From positions 1-64,000 of the forward strand of contig CAXPPN010000032.1 of the NCBI GenBank assembly GCA_964219345.1: a stretch of 64,000 nt of DNA, given 5' to 3'. This DNA is from UBA3537 sp964219345. Its GTDB lineage: Bacteria > Bacteroidota > Bacteroidia > Flavobacteriales > Flavobacteriaceae. Position numbers and translations under genes: made by a program. Of this stretch, positions 46,696 through 55,319 are shown piece after piece. Position 1 is the stretch's first letter; each line of letters opens with the position of its first letter. The notes under the pieces are model-generated. The model did not search any database. It had not been told where the DNA came from and saw only the letters and a list, made by a program, of their open reading frames with translations.

Positions 46696-48228
46696 TTAAT
46701 GCTTAAAGTGACGTGTTTTTGTAAATACCATTGCCACCTTATTTTCATTACAATAATCGATACTGAGCTGATCTTTTATAGAACCTCCTGGCTGTATTAC
46801 TGCTGTAATTCCTGCATGATGTGCAATTTCTACACAATCTGGGAACGGAAAAAAGGCATCGCTTGCCATAACGGCACCGTTTAAGTCAAAATTAAAAGAG
46901 TTTGCTTTATGAATCGCTTGATTTAGAGCGTCAACACGGCTTGTTTGTCCTGTTCCACTCGCACATAATTGTTTATTTTTGGCTAAAACAATTGTGTTGG
47001 ATTTTGTGTGTTTACAGAGTTTTGAAGCAAAAAGTAAGTCTTCAATTTCTTCTTGTTTTGGACTAATCTTGGTAGTCGTTTCTAATATTTCTTCAGAATC
47101 TGTAATGTTATCTTTGTCTTGCACCAAATACCCATTAAGACAAGTTCTAACGGAGTTTTTGGGCAATTCTGTTAATTTTTGAATCAATAAAATTCTATTT
47201 TTTTTGCCTTTCAAAAGTTCTAAAGCTTCCACACTAAAACTTGGTGCAATCACAACTTCACAAAATAATTTGTGGATTTCTTCGGCGGTTGCTAAATCAA
47301 TTTCAGTATTGCATATTAGAACTCCACCAAAAGCAGATACAGGATCGCCGGCCAATGCATCTACATAAGCTTGGTGTAGTGTGTCTCTTTGCGCCAAACC
47401 ACAAGCATTGTTGTGCTTTAGAATGGCAAAAGTTGGAGCTTCATTCAAGAATTCGTTCATTAAATTTACAGCAGCATCGACATCAAGTAAGTTGTTGTAA
47501 CTTAATTCTTTACCATGTAATTTGTCGAACATTTCGTCAAAATTTCCAAAGAAAAATCCTTGTTGGTGAGGGTTTTCACCATAGCGCAATGTTTTTCCAT
47601 TTTGCTCGCTTAATTTTAAAACAACTTCTTCATTATTTTGCTTTAAATAATTAAAAATGGCACTATCATAATGAGATGAAATATTGAATGATTTTGTAGC
47701 AAATCGTTGGCGATCTTCATAAGAAATAGAACCATTATCTTTTGAAATCAAATCTAGAAGTTCTGCATAACCGTCTACTGAAGATACACACAAGACATCT
47801 TTAAAGTTTTTGGCTGCAGCACGAATCAATGAAATCCCACCAATGTCAATTTTTTCAATAATATCTTGATGACTTGCTCCAGAGGCTACAGTTTTTTCAA
47901 AAGGGTATAAATCCACAATAACTAGGTCAATTTGTGGAATATTGAAGCTGTTCATTTCTTCTACATCAGAGGGGTTGTCTTGACGGTTCAGAATTCCACC
48001 AAAAATTTTTGGGTGTAGAGTTTTTACACGTCCACCCAAAATGGAGGGATAGTCTGTTATATCTTCAACAGGGACAACATCAATACCAAGATCGTTAATG
48101 AATTTTTGGGTCCCACCAGTAGAATAAATAGTAACGCCTTGTTCGTTTAATTTTTTTACGATGGGTTCTAGGCCATCTTTGCTAAATACTGAAATTAATG
48201 CGGAAGATATTGTTTTGTTTTGGCTCAT
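46696..48228 (-). CDS. purH: Bifunctional AICAR transformylase / IMP cyclohydrolase PurH
   Basis: Catalyses the last two steps of IMP synthesis. 510 residues. The IMP cyclohydrolase domain (ISVFSKDGLEPIVKKL, STGGTQKFINDLG, GRVKTLHPKIFGGIL) occupies about 1-200; the formyltransferase domain follows (LRYGENPHQQGFF, LKHNNACGLA, DAFFPFPDCVEIAHHAG). Confidence 0.97.
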   Translation of the reverse strand: MSQNKTISSALISVFSKDGLEPIVKKLNEQGVTIYSTGGTQKFINDLGIDVVPVEDITDYPSILGGRVKTLHPKIFGGILNRQDNPSDVEEMNSFNIPQIDLVIVDLYPFEKTVASGASHQDIIEKIDIGGISLIRAAAKNFKDVLCVSSVDGYAELLDLISKDNGSISYEDRQRFATKSFNISSHYDSAIFNYLKQNNEEVVLKLSEQNGKTLRYGENPHQQGFFFGNFDEMFDKLHGKELSYNNLLDVDAAVNLMNEFLNEAPTFAILKHNNACGLAQRDTLHQAYVDALAGDPVSAFGGVLICNTEIDLATAEEIHKLFCEVVIAPSFSVEALELLKGKKNRILLIQKLTELPKNSVRTCLNGYLVQDKDNITDSEEILETTTKISPKQEEIEDLLFASKLCKHTKSNTIVLAKNKQLCASGTGQTSRVDALNQAIHKANSFNFDLNGAVMASDAFFPFPDCVEIAHHAGITAVIQPGGSIKDQLSIDYCNENKVAMVFTKTRHFKH

Positions 48229-48250
48229 TTTTAGTGGAAATTTTAAGTTT

Positions 48251-48258
48251 CAAAAATA
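48251..48258 (-). promoter_or_regulatory. Bacteroidota -7 box of purH (TATTTTTG)
   Basis: On the minus strand TATTTTTG fits TAnnTTTG, 22 bases before the purH ATG. A TTG is present at a short 13-base spacing. Confidence 0.5.
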
Positions 48259-48337
48259 GGAAAATTAGGCGCAATTAAAATCGTGATTTTCATGAAATAC
48301 AACATAATTTTTAAACAAAAACAGGAGTTATTAACAT

Positions 48338-48790
48338 CTAAACCAATGTGGCGACTTGTGCACACACAAATTCCAGAAATTCTTCATCTTTTTTAGAAAA
48401 GGGATCTAAAGTGTTAGAATCAATATCAATCTGTCCAATATTCTGTCCATCAACAAAAATGGGAATTACAATTTCAGATTTAACCGTAATGCTACAGGCA
48501 ATATAATTGTCTTGTGCTTTAACGTCTGGCACTACAAAATTTTTGTTACTCACCGCCACTTGTCCACAAATCCCTTTTCCAAAAGGAATTATGGTATGAT
48601 CTGTAGGTGCACCAGCATAGGGCCCTAGTTTGAGTTCGTTTTTATCACCATTTTTAAAATAAAACCCTACCCAATCGTAGTAGGAAACTTCTGATTTTAG
48701 AAGTTTGCAAATATCTAATAATGTATAATCAACATCTGGAGAGTTCTCGATTAATTGTATTATCCTTGGCTTTAAAGAATGTAAATCCAT
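48338..48790 (-). CDS. GAF-domain protein, free methionine-R-sulfoxide reductase type
   Basis: 150 residues, one GAF domain of the fRMsr (YebR-like) family. C99 (NYIACSITVKSEIVIPI) fits the catalytic Cys and C75 (GKGICG) a resolving Cys. The first of the three YebR cysteines is absent (APTDHTIIPF). It would reduce free methionine-(R)-sulfoxide. It lies upstream of purH in the same direction, with about 110 bases between. Confidence 0.85.
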   Translation of the reverse strand: MDLHSLKPRIIQLIENSPDVDYTLLDICKLLKSEVSYYDWVGFYFKNGDKNELKLGPYAGAPTDHTIIPFGKGICGQVAVSNKNFVVPDVKAQDNYIACSITVKSEIVIPIFVDGQNIGQIDIDSNTLDPFSKKDEEFLEFVCAQVATLV

Positions 48791-48870
48791 GTAATAAATT
48801 TTGTCAAATGTATTAAATCAATTGATTAAACACGAGTTAAAGTTTTATTAATAATATGGGTGTTAAATCT

Positions 48871-48897
48871 TTGGTTTAATAAAAATTTATAAATTTG
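48871..48897 (+). promoter_or_regulatory. Promoter of the metal cassette (TTG-N16-TAAATTTG)
   Basis: TTG 48871-48873 and TAAATTTG 48890-48897 are 16 bases apart. The box ends 4 bases before the ATG at 48902, so the transcript should be leaderless or nearly so. Confidence 0.6.
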
Positions 48898-48901
48898 CAC
48901 T

Positions 48902-49315
48902 ATGAAACATTCTGTGTTCTCAAAAATTATATCTACCACCATGGCACTTGCTGTGGTATTGTCCTCTTTTTCTTTTAAAATAGAGCAACATTTTTGTGGG
49001 TCAAATTTGGTGGATGTTTCGGTTGTATCTAAAGTTGAAACTTGTTGTAAAGTTGGCTTTCCAAAGGATAATACGTTACAATTTACAGAAAAATCGTGTT
49101 GTACAACAATAAGTATCTTGGTAGATGGATTTGACAATTACCAAAACGCTTTCGTTTCTGAATTTACAACCCTGCCATTTTTTGTTGCAACACCATCTAT
49201 TCAAATCCCTGTTGATTACATTTTTGAAACAGAAACAGAATTTTTGTATTCCAACTACAATCCTCCGCCACTCATATTCGACATACAGTTGCGCGATCAG
49301 GTTTTTCTGATTTGA
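48902..49315 (+). CDS. HYC_CC_PP family exported protein
   Basis: 137 residues with a signal sequence or N-terminal helix (about 8-26). The pattern matches the flavobacterial HYC_CC_PP family from memory: H30-F31-C32 (the HYC site, here HFC), C48-C49, C66-C67 and P121-P123. Paired cysteines suggest soft-metal binding. It is first of a cassette with a TonB-dependent receptor and an HMA protein. The metal is not shown by sequence; copper is the best guess. Confidence 0.8.
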   Translation: MKHSVFSKIISTTMALAVVLSSFSFKIEQHFCGSNLVDVSVVSKVETCCKVGFPKDNTLQFTEKSCCTTISILVDGFDNYQNAFVSEFTTLPFFVATPSIQIPVDYIFETETEFLYSNYNPPPLIFDIQLRDQVFLI

Positions 49316-49356
49316 TTTAGATTTTTTTTTAAATCCAACTCCTATTGGAGTATGTT

Positions 49357-49376
49357 GTATACATCATTATGTATAC
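49357..49376. promoter_or_regulatory. Perfect inverted repeat before the receptor gene
   Basis: GTATACAT-CATT-ATGTATAC is a perfect 8-bp inverted repeat with a 4-base centre, 36 bases before the receptor ATG. A second hairpin ACTCC-TATT-GGAGT lies at 49338-49351. It may be an operator for a metal sensor or an mRNA hairpin between the two genes. Confidence 0.4.
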
Positions 49377-49411
49377 CCCAATTCTTTAAAAATAATTTTA
49401 AATTTATAATA

Positions 49412-51652
49412 ATGAAAAACCTATTCATCATCTTATTTTTCATGCCTGCCTTATTTTTTGCACAAGACAAAATCAAAGGTATGGTCATGGAACCCTCGCC
49501 ACAAGGGAAACACCTTCCACTACCTGGTGCTAATGTCATTTGGGAAGGCACTTCGGTGGGCACTATCACCGATATTGATGGCAATTTTACATTGCCTTAT
49601 GAATCTTCATATAAAAGATTAATCATTAGCTATGTAGGCTATAAATCAAAAACAATTGATGTAAAAAATCCGAATACAGTTATTCATATTCTGTTGCAAT
49701 CCACCGATGATTTGGAGGAGGTGACGGTTACGACTCGAAAAAAAGCATCGGCAACGTCTTATCTCGCCTCGCAAAATATTACAACTGTCAGTAGCAAAGA
49801 GTTGCTGAAAGCTGCTTGTTGTAATCTTTCGGAAAGTTTTGAAACCAATCCATCTATTGATGTGAATTTTACGGACGCTATATCCGGGACAAAGCAAATT
49901 AAAATGCTTGGCCTTACCAGTCCATATATTTTGATAGCAACTGAAAATGTACCCTCAGTCAGGGGGGCATCACAAGCCTATGGCCTCAGCTTTATTCCAG
50001 GAACTTGGGTGGAAAGCATTCAGGTAACAAAAGGTGCTGGAAGCGTTACCAATGGTTTTGAAAGTATCGCTGGTCAAATCAATGCAGAACTTGTTAAACC
50101 TTTATCGGATAAAAAGTTTTTTGTAAATGCATATGGCTCAATTAATGGTCGTTTGGAACTCAACACCCATTTTAATACCAAACTGAACGAAAAATGGAGC
50201 ACTGGAGTGTATATTCATGGTGACAGACGTGGCGAAAAATTTGACAATAACCGAGATTCATTTTTGGATTTACCCGTTGGGAATCAAATTAATGTCATGA
50301 ACCGTTGGCAATACACCAATCTTGAAAAGGGATTGATTAGTTTTTTGAATTTTCGATTTTTAGATGATAAAAAACAATCGGGTCAAATAAACTACGACCC
50401 TAATGTTCATAAGTTTGGCAACGCTGTTTGGGGGAGTGAAGTGGACACCAGGCGATTTGATTTTTCCGGAAAATTTGGATATGTAAATCCCGAAATTCCT
50501 TATCAAAGTCTAGGACTTCAACTTGCTTTTAGCAACCATAAACAAGATTCTTATTTTGGAAACAGAATCTATGATATAAATCACAAGAGTTTATATTCTA
50601 ATTTGATTTATAATTCAATTATTAGTGATTCAAGGCATAAAATAAAAACAGGTATTGGTTTTTCTCACGACACCTACGAAGAGCAAGTGAATACAGCAGA
50701 TTATTCACGAAACGAAAACTCTATTGGAGGGTTTTTTGAATATTCTTTTGATAATCTAGACACTGTTAATTTAACAGCTGGAGTTCGTATAGACCACCAT
50801 AATTTGATGGGAACATTTGTGACACCTCGTTTTCATGCACGTTACACCCCTTGGGAAAAATCAGCGCTTAGATTTTCATTTGGACGTGGTAAGCGAGCAG
50901 CCAATATCTTTGCAGAAAACCAACGTTTGTTTGCCTCATCACGAACCATAAATATTCAAAATACTGAGGGTAATATCTATGGGCTAAATCCTGAAATTGC
51001 ATGGAATTATGGGATTTCATTTTTGCAAGGCTTTCAGTTATTTGACCGTAAAGCAGATATAAATATTGATTTTTATAGAACAGATTTCCAAAATCAGGTG
51101 GTTGTAGATTATGAAACCCCTACAGAAATTAATTTTTATAATTTAGATGGTGAGAGTTTTGCAAATAGCTTTCAAGTGGAGTTCAACTATACACCATTAG
51201 AACGATTGGATCTTAAATCGGCCTATAAATATTATGATGTTAAAACACAATATCAAAGTGGTAAATTACAAAAACCTTTAACCCCCAAGCATCGTGTATT
51301 TGCCAATGCATCCTACGAAACACAAACCTCAACAAAAGGAGGTCTTTGGAAATTTGATGCAACCTATAATTGGATAGGAGAGCAGCGTTTTTCGTCCACA
51401 ATGCAAAGTCCAGAGGCGTTTCGTTTGAATCCCCATTCCCCTACATTTTCTACTTTAAACGCTCAGGTTACAAAAGTGTTTTCCGATCAGTTTGAGGTGT
51501 ATCTTGGAGGAGAAAACATTACAAATGTAAGACAGGAAAATCCGATTTTGAGTGCTAATAATCCGTTTGGTGCAAACTTTGATAGTACTTTTGTATATGG
51601 CCCAATTTTTGGTGGCATGTATTATGCAGGATTAAGATTTAAATTAAATTAA
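49412..51652 (+). CDS. TonB-dependent receptor, probable metal uptake
   Basis: ATG 49412 (MKNLFIILFFMPALFFAQ) is chosen because it begins with a signal peptide; the ORF is open from 49352. 746 residues. A carboxypeptidase-like beta domain at about 20-95 (GTSVGTITDIDGNFTLPYES) precedes the plug (about 105-230; LGLTSPYILIATENV, GAGSVTNGFESIAGQIN) and a 22-strand-type barrel ending in YYAGLRFKLN. An unusual Cys pair, C136-C137 (KAACCNLSESFE), lies in the plug. Flanked by the HYC_CC_PP and HMA genes, it probably imports a metal or metal chelate. Confidence 0.88.
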   Translation: MKNLFIILFFMPALFFAQDKIKGMVMEPSPQGKHLPLPGANVIWEGTSVGTITDIDGNFTLPYESSYKRLIISYVGYKSKTIDVKNPNTVIHILLQSTDDLEEVTVTTRKKASATSYLASQNITTVSSKELLKAACCNLSESFETNPSIDVNFTDAISGTKQIKMLGLTSPYILIATENVPSVRGASQAYGLSFIPGTWVESIQVTKGAGSVTNGFESIAGQINAELVKPLSDKKFFVNAYGSINGRLELNTHFNTKLNEKWSTGVYIHGDRRGEKFDNNRDSFLDLPVGNQINVMNRWQYTNLEKGLISFLNFRFLDDKKQSGQINYDPNVHKFGNAVWGSEVDTRRFDFSGKFGYVNPEIPYQSLGLQLAFSNHKQDSYFGNRIYDINHKSLYSNLIYNSIISDSRHKIKTGIGFSHDTYEEQVNTADYSRNENSIGGFFEYSFDNLDTVNLTAGVRIDHHNLMGTFVTPRFHARYTPWEKSALRFSFGRGKRAANIFAENQRLFASSRTINIQNTEGNIYGLNPEIAWNYGISFLQGFQLFDRKADINIDFYRTDFQNQVVVDYETPTEINFYNLDGESFANSFQVEFNYTPLERLDLKSAYKYYDVKTQYQSGKLQKPLTPKHRVFANASYETQTSTKGGLWKFDATYNWIGEQRFSSTMQSPEAFRLNPHSPTFSTLNAQVTKVFSDQFEVYLGGENITNVRQENPILSANNPFGANFDSTFVYGPIFGGMYYAGLRFKLN

Positions 51653-51664
51653 AAACAATATACT

Positions 51665-52024
51665 ATGAAACTAATAAAATTTACTGTCCTATTGCTGATG
51701 ATATCATCAATAGGCTATGCCCAAAACAAAAATGCAAAAGTCACTATTGAAGTTGATGGTGTTTGTATGATGTGTAAAAACAGAATAGAAAAAGCCTGTT
51801 TAAAAACGAAAGGCGTAAAATCGGCTGTTTGGAATGTTGAAACTCACAAATTGAGTCTATTATATGACGAACGAAAAGTGAATTTAGAAACTATTAATTC
51901 AAATATAGCAGAGGTAGGACATGACACAGAATCCACTAAAGCAAAAGATGAGGTTTATGATACTTTACATTTTTGCTGTAAGTATAGAGAAAAAGAAATT
52001 CAAGAAGATCATAAGTCAAATTGA
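51665..52024 (+). CDS. Exported heavy-metal-associated (HMA) domain protein
   Basis: 119 residues. Signal peptide about 1-20 (ending SIGYAQ), so the protein is periplasmic, unlike cytosolic CopZ. HMA fold with C34-M-M-C37 (GVCMMCKNRIE), an extra C45, and a second pair C104-C105 (LHFCCKYR) at the C-terminus. It starts 12 bases after the receptor stop. Probably a periplasmic metal chaperone receiving the receptor's cargo. Confidence 0.88.
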   Translation: MKLIKFTVLLLMISSIGYAQNKNAKVTIEVDGVCMMCKNRIEKACLKTKGVKSAVWNVETHKLSLLYDERKVNLETINSNIAEVGHDTESTKAKDEVYDTLHFCCKYREKEIQEDHKSN

Positions 52025-52040
52025 TTGATGTAATTATAAA

Positions 52041-52071
52041 AAAAAGCGCTTTCAAAAGAAGCGCTTTTTTT
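52041..52071. terminator. Bidirectional terminator between the metal cassette and groEL
   Basis: AAGCGCTT (52044-52051) pairs with AAGCGCTT (52059-52066) around a 7-base loop, with an A-run before and T-run after. A strong intrinsic terminator for both convergent units. Confidence 0.88.
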
Positions 52072-52090
52072 ATTGTTGTTTGTGATGTTT

Positions 52091-53722
52091 TTACATCATT
52101 CCTGGCATTCCGCCACCGCCCATTGGTGGCATTGCAGGTGCATCTTCTTTAATATCAACAAGAGCACATTCAGTAGTAAGAATCATACCCGCAACAGATG
52201 CTGCATTTTCTAAAGCAACACGTGTTACTTTTTTAGGATCAATAATCCCTGCCTTTAGCATATCAACATAGGCATCACTTTTGGCATCATAACCAAAATC
52301 GCCCTTTCCTTCGAGGACTTTGTTGATCACTACACTACCTTCGCCGCCAGCGTTATCTACAATTGTACGCAATGGTGCTTCTATAGCTCTCGAAACAATT
52401 TGAATTCCAGTGACTTCATCAAGATTGACATCGCTGATTTTTTCTAATGTTTTTTGAGCACGAACAAGTGCTACACCACCACCAGCAACAATACCTTCTT
52501 CAACTGCAGCGCGAGTTGCATGGAGTGCATCGTCAACACGGTCTTTCTTTTCTTTCATTTCAACTTCACTAGCTGCACCAACGTAAAGTACAGCAACACC
52601 TCCAGCCAATTTAGCTAAACGTTCTTGAAGCTTTTCTCTGTCGTAGTCACTTGTAGTGCTTTCTAACTGGCTTTTAATTTGATTCACTCGGGCTTTGATG
52701 TCAGCTGCTTTTCCTGTGCCATTGACGATGGTTGTATTGTCTTTGTCAATGGTTACTGTTTCAGCAGTTCCAAGCATTTCTAAATCTGCATTTTCAAGTG
52801 AAAAACCACGTTCTTCAGAAATGACAGTTCCGCCGGTAAGAATGGCGATATCTTCTAGCATTGCTTTGCGTCTGTCACCAAAACCTGGTGCTTTTACAGC
52901 AGCAATTTTTAGTCCTCCTCTTAATTTATTTACTACAAGAGTGGCAAGGGCTTGTCCCTCAACGTCTTCAGCAATAATTAGCAATGGACGACCAGATTGA
53001 GCAACAGGTTCGAGTATTGGAAGTATTTCTTGAAGATTGGAAATTTTCTTATCAAATAATAAAATGTATGGATTTTCCAAATCGGCAATCATTTTGTCTG
53101 AATCTGTAACAAAATAAGGGCTAAGGTAGCCACGATCAAATTGCATTCCTTCAACAACATCTACATATGTATCTGTTCCTTTGGCTTCTTCAACAGTAAT
53201 GACACCTTCTTTTCCAACTTTATCAAAAGCTTTTGAAATTAGTTCACCAATGGTATTATCATTATTTGCAGAAATTGATGCAATCTGCATGATTTTTTCT
53301 GAAGAATTTCCAACTTTTTTAGCTTGTTTTTCCAAGTCTGCAACAATGGTTTCAACAGCTTTGTCAATACCTCGCTTTAAATCCATTGGATTTGCGCCTG
53401 CAGCCACATTTTTTAAACCTTCTTTTACAATAGCTTGCGCTAAAACAGTTGCAGTTGTTGTACCATCTCCAGCCAAGTCATTGGTTTTTGAAGCAACTTC
53501 CTTTACCATTTGAGCTCCCATATTTTCAAGAGCATCTTCTAATTCTACTTCTTTTGCAACAGAAACACCGTCTTTAGTTACCTGAGGTGCTCCAAAACTT
53601 TTACTGATAATGACATTTCGACCTTTTGGTCCAAGTGTTACTTTTACTGCGTTTGCTAGTGCGTCAACACCTCTTTTGAGGCCATCTCGAGCATCTATGT
53701 CAAATTGTATATCTTTTGCCAT
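52091..53722 (-). CDS. groEL: Chaperonin GroEL
   Basis: 60-kDa chaperonin. ATG 53722 (MAKDIQFDIDARDGLKRG) gives 543 residues; the upstream ATG at 53749 would overlap groES and is rejected. GDGTTTATVLA near 86 and the C-terminal GGGMPGMM tail are typical. It folds client proteins with GroES, encoded 19 bases upstream. Confidence 0.98.
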   Translation of the reverse strand: MAKDIQFDIDARDGLKRGVDALANAVKVTLGPKGRNVIISKSFGAPQVTKDGVSVAKEVELEDALENMGAQMVKEVASKTNDLAGDGTTTATVLAQAIVKEGLKNVAAGANPMDLKRGIDKAVETIVADLEKQAKKVGNSSEKIMQIASISANNDNTIGELISKAFDKVGKEGVITVEEAKGTDTYVDVVEGMQFDRGYLSPYFVTDSDKMIADLENPYILLFDKKISNLQEILPILEPVAQSGRPLLIIAEDVEGQALATLVVNKLRGGLKIAAVKAPGFGDRRKAMLEDIAILTGGTVISEERGFSLENADLEMLGTAETVTIDKDNTTIVNGTGKAADIKARVNQIKSQLESTTSDYDREKLQERLAKLAGGVAVLYVGAASEVEMKEKKDRVDDALHATRAAVEEGIVAGGGVALVRAQKTLEKISDVNLDEVTGIQIVSRAIEAPLRTIVDNAGGEGSVVINKVLEGKGDFGYDAKSDAYVDMLKAGIIDPKKVTRVALENAASVAGMILTTECALVDIKEDAPAMPPMGGGGMPGMM

Positions 53723-53741
53723 TTTTTTTGTTTTATATGAA

Positions 53742-54017
53742 TTAAACAATGGCGAGAATATCGCTCTCTCGCATGATTAAATAATCTTGACCTTCAAATT
53801 TTAGCTCCGTACCTGCATATTTACCATACAGTACAGTATCGCCAACACTTACGGTCATTTTTTCGTCTTTTGTGCCACTACCTACGGCAACAACTTTTCC
53901 TTTTTGTGGCTTCTCTTTGGCATTATCAGGGATGATAATTCCAGAAGCGGTTTTGGTTTCAGCAGCCATTTGTTCCACTAGAACTCGATCTGCTAAAGGT
54001 TTAATTTTTAAAGCCAT
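53742..54017 (-). CDS. groES: Co-chaperonin GroES
   Basis: 91 residues. The mobile loop (AAETKTASGIIIPDNAKEKP) and the GKVVAVGSGTKD and YGKYAGTELKFEGQDYLI strands are standard. First gene of groES-groEL. No CIRCE element is visible; a plain TAATTTTG promoter lies upstream. Confidence 0.97.
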   Translation of the reverse strand: MALKIKPLADRVLVEQMAAETKTASGIIIPDNAKEKPQKGKVVAVGSGTKDEKMTVSVGDTVLYGKYAGTELKFEGQDYLIMRESDILAIV

Positions 54018-54056
54018 ATGATTATTTTATTTTTTAAATTTTGAATTTAAATTTAC

Positions 54057-54089
54057 CAAAATTATGCCATTAAAATTAAGACTGACAAA
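54057..54089 (-). promoter_or_regulatory. Promoter of groESL (TTTG-N21-TAATTTTG)
   Basis: On the minus strand TTTG (54089-54086) and TAATTTTG (54064-54057) are 21 bases apart, 40 bases before groES and right after the secG terminator. No heat-shock operator was seen. Confidence 0.65.
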
Positions 54090-54100
54090 TTTTCAGTAAC

Positions 54101-54131
54101 AAAAAATGCCAACTAAGTGTTGACATTTTTT
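54101..54131 (-). terminator. Terminator after secG
   Basis: AAAAAATGCCAAC (54101-54113) pairs with GTTGACATTTTTT (54119-54131) with one G-U pair in the transcript and a 5-base loop. On the minus strand it ends in T6 and closes the miaB-secG operon 12 bases before the groES promoter. Confidence 0.82.
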
Positions 54132-54148
54132 AGTATTTTTTTCAGATT

Positions 54149-54502
54149 TTACTCTGAGTCTTCACTAGATTCTTCGGTCAAAGGGATATCTTTTGCTGGA
54201 GTTTCAGCAGCTGGCACTGTTGTGCTTTCTGAATCTAATGCCTTGGATTCTTGATTGTCACTAGAACCACCACCTATGGCAACATTTGAAAGTAAAATCA
54301 ATGCCAAAAGTAGAGTTGCAAGAGCCCAAGTACTTTTGTCCAGAAAATCTGTTGTTTTTTTGACACCACCGAGTTGCTGGCCACCGCCACCACCAAATGA
54401 TGAAGATAGACCTCCACCCTTTGGGTTTTGTACCATAATCACTACGACTAATAAAAATGCGACAATGACTATTAATACCAAAAATATTGAAAACGTACTC
54501 AT
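54149..54502 (-). CDS. secG: Preprotein translocase subunit SecG
   Basis: 117 residues. Two membrane helices (FLVLIVIVAFLLVVVIMVQ and WALATLLLALILLSNVAIGG) flank the family loop QNPKGGGLSSSFGGGGGQQ. An acidic/Ser-rich tail of about 35 residues extends past the usual SecG end. Part of SecYEG. It overlaps the upstream TPR-like gene by four bases. Confidence 0.94.
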   Translation of the reverse strand: MSTFSIFLVLIVIVAFLLVVVIMVQNPKGGGLSSSFGGGGGQQLGGVKKTTDFLDKSTWALATLLLALILLSNVAIGGGSSDNQESKALDSESTTVPAAETPAKDIPLTEESSEDSE

Positions 54503-55317
54503 GAGTTTTTATTTTTTTCTTGTAATTGCTGTATTGCTTTAATTTGGTCTGCAAATAAACCACTTTTTTCTGGATATTTCAAACTTAAAATAGTGTAGGA
54601 TTGAATCGCTCTTTCGTAGTTTTTTTGTTCTACATAAATTCTTGCAAGAGTCTCGGTCATCAATTGTTCTGGTTCTTCTGTTCTTTGCTCGGCAATATTC
54701 TCAATAATCCCTTCTTTTTGTACAGGTTTTATTTTAGGTTTTTTTGAGATAAAAGCATCAATCAAATCAAAGTTTTTTGATTGTTTTGAAGAACTTTCTT
54801 TGTTGTTTTCCGATCGATCAATTGGTTTTGCTTTTGTCAGTTGTAACCATTGTACAAAAGAAAGTGTGTCATTTTTGTCAAATTCTAATGGCGCCCCAAG
54901 ATTTAATATTTCAGCAGCGTTAGGGGTTGAATCATCAACTTCGTTTGTAGAATCAATCCCCATTTTAAGCAGTGATTCTTCTCTTTTTGAATGATTAGAA
55001 ATATCCTGATAGTCGGTTACTTCAAGTGTTTTTAGACCTTCGTGATTATTTTTTATTTGATCAGAAATAATATTTTGAAGAAATGCTTCTGATGTAATAA
55101 AGTCGAACAAAATACTACGATCTGTAGTATAGGCCGCAGTGGTTTTTAATGCTTTGTTGTATTTATAACTATCAATAGATTTTAAACTTTTTAGATGTAA
55201 TGCGTGTGCAGATTGAAAATACGGAAATTCTTCAATCAGCGATTCAATTGAAGCCAGCTGTTTTTTCTTCAATTTTGAAGGCGAATGAAGTAATTTTGTA
55301 AAGTTCAATGTGTTCAT
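54499..55317 (-). CDS. TPR-like protein between lptE and secG
   Basis: ATG 55317 (MNTLNFTKLLHSPSKLKKKQ) gives 272 residues; an in-frame TTG at 55326 is an alternative. There is no signal peptide. The C-terminal part has one or two TPR units (MTETLARIYVEQKNYERAIQSYTILSLKYPEK-type, from about 215), while the middle is charged and low in complexity. Co-transcribed with lptE and secG, which hints at envelope work. Function unknown. Confidence 0.75.
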   Translation of the reverse strand: MNTLNFTKLLHSPSKLKKKQLASIESLIEEFPYFQSAHALHLKSLKSIDSYKYNKALKTTAAYTTDRSILFDFITSEAFLQNIISDQIKNNHEGLKTLEVTDYQDISNHSKREESLLKMGIDSTNEVDDSTPNAAEILNLGAPLEFDKNDTLSFVQWLQLTKAKPIDRSENNKESSSKQSKNFDLIDAFISKKPKIKPVQKEGIIENIAEQRTEEPEQLMTETLARIYVEQKNYERAIQSYTILSLKYPEKSGLFADQIKAIQQLQEKNKNS

Positions 55318-55319
55318 TA

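Noticed and set aside
53723..53749. Upstream ATG for groEL
   Set aside because: It overlaps groES; MAKDIQFD at 53722 is the standard GroEL start.
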